Below, one piece after another: positions 8,030 through 18,246 of a stretch of DNA of 21,161 nt. Numbering within the stretch: position 1 is the stretch's first letter; every line of letters starts with the position of its first letter. The DNA lies in the NCBI GenBank assembly GCA_001430745.1, contig KQ481977.1:733564-754724 (forward strand), written 5' to 3'. The notes under the pieces were generated by a model, which was given only the letters and a program-made list of their open reading frames with translations, had not been told where the DNA came from and ran no database searches. The stretch is from Auxenochlorella pyrenoidosa (taxonomy: Eukaryota; Chlorophyta; Trebouxiophyceae; Chlorellales; Chlorellaceae). A program made the position numbers and the translations under genes.

Positions 8030-11000
8030 TCAACTTCCGTGCTGTAAGCTGCTGTCCACTCTTTGGCCGCCTCTTCCGCCCGGGACCCTTGCTGCCAGAC
8101 GTCTTCGCTGCTTCTCCAGCGGTGCCACCTCTGTTGAGCCAAGGTTTGCCATGACATCCAGGTCGCTGCCTGCAGCAGGGCAGGCGAGAGATGCCAGTTG
8201 CGGGTGGGCCCGAGCGCAGAAATACCCACCGCGGGCAGTCAGCTCACAGCATGGCGTGATGTCCTGCACATGTCCTGCCACACCCACCCGTGCCTGTGGC
8301 GCCCTGCCCCTGCTCCTGAGCTGTGCACACGCCAGGGCGGTGCTGCATACCAAAGCTGCCTCCCGGCCCATGCCGGCCCTTGCCTTCCCGCTCTCCAAAC
8401 CGGTGCACTGCCAGTATGAGCTGGTTGTTAATGCAAGCAAGCAGGGGTGCATTGCAGCCGGCCCACCGTAGGCTTGGAAGAGACCCTCCACCACAATCAC
8501 GCCAGCCAGCTTCACTTTGTGGCCGCCATCGGGGCTGCTGGAGTCTGGCAGCACCGTCACGCGCACCCGGCACTCCCTGTGCGGCGTGGCCTGCAGCCAG
8601 GGGGCGGCCCGTGGGGAGGGCGGAGGCGGTGACCACCTGCCATGACTGCCCCTTGCACAAGCAGAGCTGGGGGCGGGGGGGAGCCGGACGCACGGAGCAG
8701 CGCAGGAAGCGCGCTGCAGTGCAGGATCGGGTGGGCACCAGGCAGCCCCTTGGTACTTTTCGACGCCCCCGCCTGTCCTCGCCCCAGCCTTTCCCCCGTC
8801 TGCCCGGCCCCTGTGCTGGCCTTGAAGCGGTGCAGCTCGGTGAGGGAGGCGTCCCGCTCCCAGTAACCGTCGATGACAGACTCCTCGCACCTGCCGGCAG
8901 GGAGGATGGCAGGGAGGAGGGATGGAACTGGAAGCGGCAAGGCCCTGCCTCTGCCAGGCAGTATCTGCTCATGGCCCAAACCCGCCTCCCTCGCCCCCAT
9001 CTTGGGCTGGCAGCCGCTGCAAGGCCGCGGCGGGGAGGCCGCCGCGCAAGGGGCCCGGGCAGCTGTTGGGAGGCACCCGGGAGGCGGGCGGGCGCGGTGC
9101 TCACGTGCAGCCGCTCTCGCAGGCCACCCGCGCCCTGCCCATCCTTTCGAAGCTGCGCAGGTGGGTGAGCACCACCTCGTTCATCTCCGACTGCAGATCC
9201 CCCTGCAGCTGCACAGCAGGGGGCGGCATTGCACCGGGAGAGGGCCGGTGTGTGTATGTGTGCGTGTGTGTGTGGTGGTGGTGGTGGTGGTGGTGTGTGT
9301 GTGTGGTTGGGGGGGGGGGGGGCTGCCGAGGCCGGCATGACCGCTGGCCTGGCGCTGCCTGGGTGGAGCGCAGGCGGGCGCGGTGCCCCGCTGGATGCGC
9401 AGCACCGAGGGAGGGGCAGCCCAGGGCGCCGCTGGGTGTGCACGCGCGCCCTGGGACGGACCCGCACCAGGAAGCCAGGCCGTGCCTGGTACCAGCCCCG
9501 CGTGGCCGCACCCTGAGGTTTGTGTTGGTGTCAAACTGCAGCAGTGCCCAGGCGCCCGGCTGGTCGGCGATCCAGCCCCACTTCTGCGCCGCCATCTGCG
9601 CATCGGGCCGCTCGTTACGCCACTCGAAGCCCTGCTGTTCCACCACCACCCGCTGGAAGTCGCGCAGCAGCAGGCAGGTGGAGGTGGGGCGGTGGTAGTT
9701 GCCCGCAACCATCGGCTCTGGCACAGGCTCCTGCACAAATACAAAGGGTGGACGGCGTGGCGCGCCAACGACCCCTCCTTCACACCGGCCCACTGGAGCG
9801 CATGTGCCGCTTGAATGGGCCGGCAGCAGCCCTACTGCCGGGCTGTGGGCGGCAGGCCGCCACGCAGGGGCTCGCACCACGGACCCCAACATCCCCCGCT
9901 GGCGCGGCCCCCCTTCCGCGTGCCAGACCTGCGCCGCCGCTTCGTCGCCTTCTCCCAGCGGCGCCCTTGCCAGGCTCAGCGCGCTCTCCTGCACCAGCCC
10001 CACCAGCAGGTCTGCCATGGCCCAGTGGCCGGTCTTCCCGTAAGGGTGAATGGTGTCTGCGGCAGGGAGGTGGTGGGCCGGCGGGGCAGCGCCGCCCAGC
10101 GCGCGCGCGCATGTGGGCGTGCGTGCAGGGGGCAGGCTGCCGGCCAGCTGGCAGCAGGCAGCAAGACAGGCAGCGAGCTTCAAAACGTCTTCAACTCTCA
10201 CCATAGTAAAAGAACTCATCCCCTGGTTCCAGCACCTCTTGGGTTCCATCGCCCTCGTAGGGCGCATGAACTGCGGCGGCGGGGAGGCCAGACCAGCGGG
10301 GGCGGCGTAAGCCAGGGCAGCGCCTGGGCCGCACCCGCCCCACCTGCAGCCGCCGCAGGGCCTTCCGCCTGGCAAGGGGCGCTGGTGCATGCACGTTGGT
10401 GTGTGCTGCCTTCTGCCCTGCCTGCCCGACTGCCTGTCAGTCTCACTCTTGTATCCGGTGGCGTTGGCACGCATCAGGTGGTAGGCAGCCGCCCGGATGG
10501 ACAGCAGGGGCAGGCCGTAGTACTGGCCTGCAGGGCCGGAGGGGAGCGAGGCGGGTGTGGCGGTCGTCACGACAACCAACGCTGTGGCGCGCCCACAGCC
10601 TGCCTGGCGGCAGGGGTGACGACCCCAAGGGGGGTAGCTCCATGCACTTGGGCGCTGGCGCTGGCGCGGGGTGCGTGTGCCCGCGAGGCGGCCCACCCAC
10701 CAATCACATCCAGTTCGTTCTCGGCGGTCACCAGGAAGTCGCCTGCAGCCCAGGGGTGGCAGGGGGGGGGGGGGGGGGGGGGGCCGCGGCAGAGGGAGAA
10801 AGGGCGCATGTGTGGGCTTGGGGGGGTTGGAGGGGATGTGTGGGTGTGTGTGAGTATGTGTGGGTGTGCGGGGGTGTGTGCCCACAAGCTAGGCTGCTTG
10901 AAGCCTCGACAGGTGCCATGCGCGCGCCGGCAGACAGCGGGCAGGGCGGGACCGCCCAGGTTCGCGCCAGCACCAGGGGGGCCGTCTGTGTGGGCAGGGA

Positions 11001-13150
11001 GCTGCCCAGCGGAGCTGCCCGCAGGCAGCAGGCGCGGCTGGGCGGGCGAGCACCGGGGCGGCGGGCGGCGGGCGGCAGGCGCACCCGTGGTGTTGTGCGA
11101 GCCGCCGGCGATGATGTATGCGTAGTGGTTGAGGATGACCACGGCTGGCCTGCATGGAGGCGACGGGACTGGGTAGTGCTGTTCACGAGCGTCCCTTCGG
11201 AGCAGCAGCCAGGCGAGCGACCTTGTGCCAGCGCAAGCTGCTTGGGGGGGGGGGCGCACACGCAGGGCGCGCCATCAGGCAAGGCAGGCTCTGTCAAGGC
11301 ACGGCCTGAAGCTGGCTGTCGGCGCAGGCATGCCGCCTGCCGCGCCAGCCGCTTCCTTGCAGCCGCAAGACCACACCACGCACACCGCATCACGCCACGC
11401 CGAGTGCAGTGCCAGGGGCCGGGAGCGCAGAGCAGGGCAGGGCTGGGCGGGACCGGCTCTTTAGAATTTGAAAAAGCTTGGCGGCTCGCCTGTTTGGGAA
11501 CTCGAGCGCCTTGCGCACCAGCCGCTCAAAGCCCAGGCGCTCCTGGCGGAGGAACCCCGCCAGGTCTGTGGGGTCGTTCATGCCAAACTCCAGAACAACC
11601 AGGTCGGCATCCTGCTGCACCATGTCGTTGGCACACACAGAGTACACACCTGCAGAGGGGTGTGTGTGTGTGTGTGTGGTGGTGGTGGTGGGTGGGGGGG
11701 GGGGCGGGAGATGATGGGTGAATGGCGGGACACCAGTCGGGCGCAGCTGAACCCCTGCTCGGCTGGGGCAATGGCAGGGCGAGGGGGGCCCGGCGTGCGG
11801 CGCAGCACGGCGCGCGGCGCAGCAGGAGGGGCAGCCTGGCACCAGCCAGGGCCGTGCACGTGACCAGCACGCGCGGTGCGGCACGCGTCCCTCTGCAGCA
11901 CCCGCCCCACCTGATGTGACGCCAGACAGCGCCGAGTTCTTCACCACGTGCGCCGCCCCGGGGGAGACGCCCTGCAGGAAGCGCTCGAAGCGGCGGACGT
12001 AGCCCACGCTGAGAGCCTTGTCCTCCTCTCGGCGCGAATAGGCGCCGTTGCCAGATGTGACTGACCCGCCCAGGGCAGCCACTGACAACGGCTGGCCTGC
12101 GGGGCGGCGCAGCAGGGCATGGAGCAAGGGTGGAGGGTGAGTCAAAGGGGTTCTGCTGCTGTAGCTTGCGGGAGAGGCTGAAGGCGCGTGCAGAGTGAGA
12201 GGTGGGGGGCACCCAGACGCTGCGCAGCCGATGGCGGCCGGCTTGGCTGCCGAGCCAGGGGTGCAGGTCCAGGGACGCCTGCTGGATGTGCCGCAACCCT
12301 GGCATCTGCTGGCAGCAGAAAACCACCTTGGGAGATTACGATCCGGCTGCACGCTGCAACTTGCGCTCGGCTGACAGTACCCACTCAGGCTTAGCAAGCA
12401 GGCAGCGACACCACGGGAGGCACTCGCCACAGGAGGTTGGCAAGGAGGCAGCCCACAGCACCACCCCTGCGGCGCCGCCAGCGCCCACCCGAGAGCAGCT
12501 TGTGCGCAAAGCGGCGCATGCGGGCGCGGTCCCCCAGGGAGAAGAGCCCCCGCTCCAGCGAGCGCGGCGACAGGAAGGGCTGGTGCTGCCACAGGCGCTG
12601 CACGCGGCCGGCGTCGTACTGCGGGCGCGCGGGCAGGAGCGTGGGAGAGGATGGTTGGGCCACGGGTGGCACCGGCAGCGAGGCGGCCAGATTCAGGAAT
12701 TGTGCCCGGCAAGACAAGTGCAAAGAAACAGAATCTTGCCGCAAGGGTGTTCAAGCGTTTTTTGTGCACCTGGAGCAGAGGCGTGATGCCGTCGGCTCGC
12801 GCCTGTGGTGCGGCTGCTGCCGCCGGCGGCTCTGGACACGCCGGTGGCGGAGGGCAGCCTGCTGTCGCAGCAAAATCTGCATGTGGGCACTCACACCCTG
12901 CCACCGTGCTGCCGCCGCGCTGCTGCTGCTCGGGGGCCACAGCTGTGGCGTGAGCGCCGCCTCCGCTATGTTCACTGCCGCCTGTGCTGCCACTGGCTGC
13001 CTTGCTACACTCGCACCGCTGAGCAGTCAATTGCTCTCGGGACAGCCAACTCCAACGGGCACTAGCATCCAGGAAGAGCAGGCAGCAAGCGGCGGCCAAA
13101 AGGAAGGAGGCACCTCGGCCCCTCTTCGGCGCACGGGCGAACGCGCCCAT
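8030..13150 (-). CDS. Membrane-anchored SGNH/GDSL-type hydrolase with C-terminal extension
   Basis: Fourteen exons (minus, high to low): 12770-13150, 12489-12618, 11911-12096, 11490-11649, 11085-11149, 10701-10742, 10447-10527, 10202-10270, 9929-10056, 9512-9730, 9105-9202, 8821-8890, 8467-8590, 8030-8169. All phases agree, giving 630 residues. After a basic N-terminus, residues ~14-31 (SFLLAAACCLLFLDASA) form a signal anchor, suggesting a type II or secretory protein. The SGNH blocks are present: LGGSVTSG with nucleophile Ser182, a candidate oxyanion Gly229 (ALSGVTS), GMND with Asn257, and DTIHP with Asp372 and His375. The family hydrolyses or transfers acyl esters, often on polysaccharides; the substrate here is unknown. 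Downstream is a second region of ~250 residues, Trp-rich near FEWRNERPD, with ESGCTCEESVIDGYW and two beta-rich stretches. Introns 9731-9928 and 8591-8820 have weak donors (GTCTGG, GCCAGC), so those junctions and the last exon are less certain than the core. Confidence 0.82.
8591..8820 (-). other. Candidate GC-AG intron in SGNH gene
   Basis: Joining ...LTELHRFK to ATPHRECRVRVTVL in phase 0 requires donor AAG|GCCAGC and acceptor GGCTGCAG. No GT donor nearby gives the correct phase. The donor fits the GC-type consensus poorly, so this is the weakest GC-AG call here. Confidence 0.45.
9247..9322 (-). repeat. (CA)n/(CAC)n and C14 tract in SGNH intron
   Basis: On the plus strand this reads (TG)n, then (GTG)n at about 9272-9293, then 14 G at 9309-9322. 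On the sense (minus) strand it is a C14 run followed by CAC/CA repeats ending about 45 nt before the acceptor at 9203-9204. Confidence 0.9.
10762..10880 (-). repeat. C22 run and CA-rich tract in SGNH intron
   Basis: Plus strand shows 22 consecutive G (10762-10783) and a TG-rich segment at about 10836-10880. The sense strand therefore reads CA-rich then C22, about 20 nt upstream of the acceptor at 10743-10744. The true length of the homopolymer may differ from the assembly. Confidence 0.9.
11150..11489 (-). other. GC-AG intron in SGNH gene
   Basis: Donor CAG|GCGAGC and acceptor CCATGCAG join ...ALEFPNR to PAVVILNHYAYI in phase 2. No usable GT donor exists near the end of the conserved block. 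The donor shares the CAG|GCGAG core of the SDHB GC intron. A C11 run (G at 11244-11254 on plus) lies about 95 nt from the acceptor. Confidence 0.65.
11657..11704 (-). repeat. C11 run and (CA)n tract abutting a 3' splice site
   Basis: The plus strand reads GGGG, (TG)n, (GTG)n, then 11 G at 11694-11704. On the sense strand this is C11-(CAC)n-(CA)n running almost directly into the acceptor at 11650-11651. Confidence 0.9.
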
Positions 13151-14520
13151 ATCTTTGGTATTGCGATCAATCTTAGGGTTGCATTGACGACACTGCAGGG
13201 CCTCTCATAGGAATAAGGCACACCTGCAAGTGCTACCGGGCTGGGCTGCGAGCCCTTGCAGTGAATTGTGCTGCAGGAGGGGAAGGCTGACGCTGTTGAT
13301 ACCCCGCAGCGCCCTGTGTGCTGCGCTGCGCTGTGGCGGCGCCTGGCCTGGCCTGGGCTGGTCCAGCTGGATCCAGCAGTCCTGCACTAACACACTAACT
13401 CAAGGAGGAGTTGCAGGAAAAAGGATACATGCACCCTACAAAAGCAGATGGGACACCCTGCATATACTCTTAGACCCCTAAGTGCCGCTTGGTCCTGCAC
13501 ACAGCGGTGCATCAGGTACCCGACTGCCATCTGCCTTTTCTTCATCCTCCTCATCCCCCCCTACTATCTGCGTGTTCGCAATGCCCTGCATGCCATGCCC
13601 TGCATACTCAGGTCAAACCAAAGCTGTGTTGCAGTCAGAGGCAACCGTACGTGGAGCCATGCTGCCGCTGGTGTGCCACCAAGTTCTGTTCTCTCCTTGG
13701 CTGCTTGCTGCCCTGCGCATTGTGCCCTCGTGCCAGGTGCGCTTGGGCCTCTCGACCCCATCAGGGCACCCACAACTGCTCGCCGCCCTCTATGCCTCTC
13801 GTCTCCGTTTGTTACACATCCTCCACTTCCAACTCTCGTGTAATTAGGCACACGTGCTTGCAATTTCGAGGGCAGGGTCTGAAGCATGAGGGTTGAGGCA
13901 GAAGGCATGGGCTCAGCTTGTGTGGAGGAGGGGCGGGATGGGGGCCCAGGCGGGGGGCCGGGACGGAGGCAGAGCTTTGGCGGCTGGTGCGACAAAGTGC
14001 AGGGCCGGGCGGATCAATGGCAGGCAGGGCAGGAGGGATCGTCTGTCGCCAAGGGAAAATAAGACACAGGCGGGGAGCGGGGAAGACTGGGGGACAGGCA
14101 AGGCAGGGGTCCGGGGGTGACGCCAGAGGGGGCGCGCCCTTCCAGGCGTGCGGTCGCAGCAAATAGGGGCACGCCTAGGCACTGGTGCGCTCTAACTACG
14201 AGACAAGGAGCACGTCAACGAAATGCTGCAAAATGGGGCGCGGGCGGGCTGGGGGAGGGGGGGCCATGCCCACACGGGCCACGCTGGCGTGCCTGGAAAT
14301 TGCCAGCGCACCGCAGCGGCTGGCCAGCCCCGGTGGCCACTGCGCCGCGCATGCAGCCCTATACGTCAGGAGGGGGGCAGCTCAATGCGGGAGGAAGAGG
14401 TGGGAGCGTAGCATAAAGCTCTCGTGTGTCGTTTCGGCGGGATGCATGTCGTGCCTGCCTGCGGCAGGACGGGTGACGGTGCGCCACCCGCGAATGGAAT
14501 AGGCCGCACCGGCTCTCTGC
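13151..14520. other. Intergenic region between two minus-strand genes
   Basis: Should contain the SGNH promoter/5' UTR (13151 upward) and the 3' UTR of the SpoVS-like gene (below 14521). All open frames here look like chance frames of GC-rich DNA. TTACA at 13812-13816 (TGTAA on the minus strand) is a possible polyadenylation motif, implying a long 3' UTR of about 700 nt. No RNA gene recognised. Confidence 0.5.
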
Positions 14521-14541
14521 TCAGACCTTCTCAACCACCAC
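14521..14541 (-). other. 21-nt terminal coding exon of the SpoVS-like gene
   Basis: The final exon encodes only VVVEKV plus TGA. Its acceptor (AACCCTTGCAG on the sense strand) is strong and phase 0. It completes the last beta strand as KLQVVVEKV, parallel to KLIVEPR at the end of bacterial SpoVS. Confidence 0.65.
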
Positions 14542-17280
14542 CTGCAAGGGTTGGCCGCAGCAGGGGCAGCGCAGGTCAGGCAAGCCTGCGTGCGGGACAG
14601 GCCATCTCATCCCTCTCCCCCTGCTGCAAGTAAGCGCACACCCTTCTTCTCCACAACTCAGGATACCAGGCACACCAAAGGTGAGCAGCTGCCAAGCGCA
14701 GGGCATGCGGCATGCGCGGCGGCGCGTGCCTGCAGCTTGACCGCCGTCATGGTGTGCTTCTCGCCGTTGCGGTCCTCCTTCTCCACCTCCTGCACGCCGG
14801 GGCAAGTGTTGGTGCTGCCCTGAGCGCGGACGCGGCGCTCGGGCGTGCTGCACGGCTGCGTTCAGGGCGCAACGCAGGCGCGGGCGACTGCAGGAGGAGC
14901 ACAGCAGCGGCTGCTCTTGCGCACGGGCGGGCGCGCGCCCCCGCGGAAAATCAGCGGGCCCCGCCCACCTGGAAGGAGGGGATGCAGCGGATGTCCAGGT
15001 GGTCCTGCTCCAGGTAGAGGCGCGCGTGGCACACCGCCATGATGGCGTTGCACACCGCCTCGGGGCCGATGCCTGCACGTCGCAGGGGCAGGGGGCAGCA
15101 CGGGGTAGGGTGGGGTGGGGTGATGGCCAGCAGGGTGGGTCGCTCGGGAAGTGGGTCGCACGCAGGTGCGCGTGCCCGCAGGGACACACGTTTGCATGTG
15201 CAGATGCCGCCGACGGCGTGGGCCCAGCAGGCAGGCTGACGTCTGGCGACGTGCACAGCGCTGGCACAGGGGAGAACGCCGGGCAGAGTGCGGCGTGGAG
15301 TGGGCAACACGACCCGCCCTTGGTCTGCTGAGGCCTAGCCCGGCAGCGCACCTGTGATGTTGGGGCAGCCGCCCTCGCGCGCGCGGTTTGAGATGGCGCC
15401 CGCCACCACCGTCGGCTTGCTTCCCTTGCCCGCCGTCAGCTCGCTGGGCTGCAGCAGCAAGGATCATGGCATCAGGGATGGTGAACACTGCAAGTGGTGG
15501 CTGCCTTGCCTTGCCCGCATGCAGCAGGCCCACTCTTGGTGTGTGCCCTGCCTGCCGAAGCTGCAGCTGGTGAGAACACATCCAGGAAAGCGGAAGATGA
15601 CAATGCGGACGGCACTCAGGCCCAGGGCAGCGCAACTGCTGCAGGCGCGCATCGGCTCTGGGCAGGTGCGCCGCGGCCCTCACGTTCTGGATCACGCCCT
15701 CGGTGGCCCGCTTGGACTTGGAGGTCACATACAGCGCGAGCGAGTTCGCCATGCTCCTGCTCCAAGAGGGGTCGCACGAAGGCCGCGAGGGGTCGGAGCA
15801 GGGCCCCACCGGCAGGGAGCGGCAACGCACCAGCTTGCGACGGCATTCCACATTTCCTCCCTCACGGCCCTAGATGCCAGCAGGGCCGGTGCGGCATGGC
15901 GGTGCCTTGGCGGCGGCGGCGTGCCGTGGCGGTGGCGGCGCGGCAGCGGCGGCGGGCGCGCCCACCTGTCCCGGAAGGCGGGCTGTACAAATAGCTCCAG
16001 GCTGTCCTCCTCAAGCAGCCGCCGCGCAATGGCCACAGCCTGCAGGTCAGCGGGGCAGGGAGACGGTGAACACGTGAACGCAGCACAGCGCTGCCTCCCG
16101 ACGGCACCGCCAGGACTGCTGCAGGTGGGCTGGAGGGTGGCCCTGGCAGCGTTTGCCGGCGCATGGCTGCCTGGGCTGGCAGCAGGCAGCGCTCCACAAA
16201 AGGATGACAAGAGCGACGGGAGGGACCGCCTTCGCCGGGCCGGGGCAGCTGCCGCGCCCTCGCCAGCTGGCATGTTGAGGGGATTCAACCGCAATGGGCA
16301 CCTAATCTCGGCAAGACGCATGCCTCCAGCTGGCCAGAGCGCTGCACTGTGTGGTGTGCAACCCGCTCGACCTGTGGTCGGCAAGAACGGCCCTGCTGCT
16401 CCACTGCCCACATGGCCGCAGCACGCACCTTGATGGCGCAGTTGATGGCCGGCGCCCCCGTCGCCAGCAGCGGCATGTGGCTGTTGTTGCGCGCGTTCCA
16501 CGCGATCTTGGCAGAGTAGTGCCGCGGCTCCTCCTTGCTGGAGATCTGTGCCGGAGGGTGGCGAAGATAGCGAGCGAGATGTCGCAGAAAGCCCACGGGC
16601 CCATTCCGAGGTAGCACTGCCAACTGCTTAGCGGGCAGGACAAGCGCCGCGCCAAGAAGGCCAGATGCAACAGCGCTGCTTGCATTGCAGCGCGAGCCGA
16701 TCACACGGAACGGGCTAGGCGACCGCCGCTTGGGCTGTGTTGGAGGTGCGCAGGCCAAACGCACAACACGCCGGCAGCCGGCGGCTGGATGGGAAGGTGG
16801 TGGCACCGTGGCGCTTGGGCCCTCCTGCGCCCTCCTGGGCCTCCAAGCCCCTCTGAGCAGCCCCACCTTGATAAAATCCACCACGGAGGCGTCCTCTGCG
16901 CCGCGGCCAGGCCCGTAGCCTGGGAGCGCGTGAGATGCCATCCTCCTGTCGCCGCGCTCCTCCCTGTAGTCCTCTCTGTCCTTCGCGCGCCGCTGCGAGT
17001 ACTGGTCAGACAGCCGTGAGCTCTTGCTGTCGCTGTAGCGGCCGCCGCGAGGCTCCTCTGGGCTACGACTGCGGCGCTTCAGTTTTGCAGGGCCCCCGGG
17101 GGCGTGGTCGATCACCAAGGGCGCCGTGCGGCAGGCTGACAAGCGCTGCCGGGGAGTCAGTGCGGCTACGCGGCTGCCAACGCGTGGCGGCGTGCCTGGG
17201 ATGGCGGTGAGGGCGAGGGGGGCGAGTGTATGCAGGTCAGGATGGGGGCACAGCCAACAGTGGCAGCGCACACCGAGCAT
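14521..17280 (-). CDS. Tandem SpoVS-like (Alba-superfold) domain protein with Arg/Ser-rich N-terminus
   Basis: Eight exons (minus): 16867-17280, 16429-16545, 15966-16039, 15684-15756, 15352-15448, 14969-15072, 14730-14819, 14521-14541; phases agree, 329 residues with the start at 17280. Residues ~67-113 are charged and RS-like (KRRSRSPEE, RAKDREDYREERGDRR). Two SpoVS-like units follow. The first has SAKIAWNA, APAINCAIKAVAIARRLL and VQPAFRD. The second has KPTVVAGAISNRAREGG, GPEAVCNAIMAVCHAR, IRCIPSFQ and ends TAVKLQVVVEKV. These match the bacterial SpoVS pattern (VAGAL, GALNQAVKAVAIAR, IPAF, TAIKLIVEPR). SpoVS acts in Bacillus sporulation, but its fold is Alba-like, and nucleic-acid binding is the likely role here (inference). 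The N-terminal ~55 residues look poor as coding sequence; an upstream first exon entering at an acceptor near 17136 is a real alternative. Confidence 0.75.
14542..14729 (-). other. GC-AG intron in the SpoVS-like gene
   Basis: Donor CAG|GCACGC follows ...MTAVKLQ; the acceptor precedes VVVEKV. No GT donor in the region gives a phase compatible with a good acceptor except through a ~50-nt intron and a much less family-like tail. Confidence 0.6.
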
Positions 17281-18246
17281 GCCGAGCAGCAGTCATGCTC
17301 CCGCTGACCCTGCTGGATCGCCTCGAATAGCAGCGCCCCTGCCTCTTAAAGGGCGTGATCGAAAGAAAGGACCAGCCTCCCGAGAGGTCTGCTGAGCCCA
17401 GGCTGTTCGGGCAACTTTGGCAGCCACTTGCGCTTGCTCCTCTCCTTGCCGCACAAGGACCCAACAGTGCATCCACAGGATGTACATCACTTTCGAGATC
17501 GCTATAGCAGCCCGCACACACAAGAGCTCCATTTCCCCGGTACGGGCGGCAGTGGCCCTGCCCGTGCCGCCACCGGCACCAGACAGCGGTGTCCACACTG
17601 CATGCTCCAGCAGCTCCTGACAGGCACGACGGGGAGGATCGCATGCATGTAGCCTGCCTGGTCGAGCGAGTGGCCTGGCCAAGCCACTGTAGCACCCCGC
17701 AAGGGGGTGTGCGTCGTGAATGCAACACCGTCTGGTCGGGCCTTCAGTGCAGTGCGCACTGGCGTTGCAGCTTAGCGGGCAGGCATCATCTAGGTCTGTA
17801 TGCTGCGGCGGTGAACAGCAGCATGCGTTAGTATCAAGCGGGCCTACCGAGCGAGCCTGCATTGTATGCGTCTGCCCGAGCTCTATGGCCTGCGCTGAGG
17901 ACACGCAGGCCATGGCGTCAGCTTCGCCCGTCGCCCTGCATGCGGCTGCGTTGAGGGTCTCCGCTGCGCCTGCCAGTTGGTGCGCTCAGCATCAGTGCTC
18001 CTGGGCTGCAAGTTGGGGCCTGGGAACAGTGCCCCTCGGACATGCCAAACCAGCTTGTGAAGCCGGCCCCCCGCCCCGCTGCCAGAGCGCCGCTGGCATG
18101 GCTTTGTGCCGGCCAATAGTGCGCAATTGACCGCATGCTGTGGCGGTGCATCCAAGCCTGCCCAAGGGCACTGTGGTTTCCGGGCCGGGCACTCACCATG
18201 CCGCTGCTGCCGCCAGCGCTGCCCAGCGCCGCCGCCGCTACATGCA
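17281..18246. other. Divergent intergenic/promoter region
   Basis: This lies between the minus-strand SpoVS-like gene and the plus-strand BIG-like gene and should hold both promoters and 5' UTRs. A missing first exon of the SpoVS-like gene may also lie here. It contains a perfect 10-bp inverted repeat (17885-17894 / 17904-17913). No TATA box is evident, and no independent gene is supported. Confidence 0.5.
17885..17913. repeat. Perfect 10-bp inverted repeat
   Basis: ATGGCCTGCG at 17885-17894 is followed after nine bases by its exact reverse complement at 17904-17913. It sits in the divergent promoter region, about 335 bp upstream of the BIG-like ATG. It could be a protein-binding dyad or an RNA hairpin; role unknown. 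Confidence 0.6.

Noticed and set aside
9101..10885. 594-codon minus-strand open frame with long His/Thr repeats
   Set aside because: It runs through several SGNH exons and introns. The His/Thr stretches are translated intronic CA repeats, and conserved residues appear only in the exon parts.
11390..13150. 586-codon minus-strand open frame as a single-exon protein
   Set aside because: Only the N-terminus and three inner blocks are family-like. Clear donor/acceptor pairs remove the Pro/His/Thr-rich stretches and give a continuous SGNH domain.
12202..13210. Plus-strand open frames opposite the SGNH N-terminal exons
   Set aside because: Antisense shadows of the minus-strand exons; no family features or splice structure of their own.
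14544..14600. Zinc-ribbon-like CPCCG tail on the SpoVS-like protein
   Set aside because: It needs a ~50-nt intron or a phase-incompatible junction. The alternative GC-AG intron completes the domain as expected for the family.
17293..17913. 206-codon minus-strand open frame upstream of the SpoVS-like gene
   Set aside because: No recognisable domain. It could hide a short first exon of that gene, but no donor there could be tied confidently to the acceptor near 17136.
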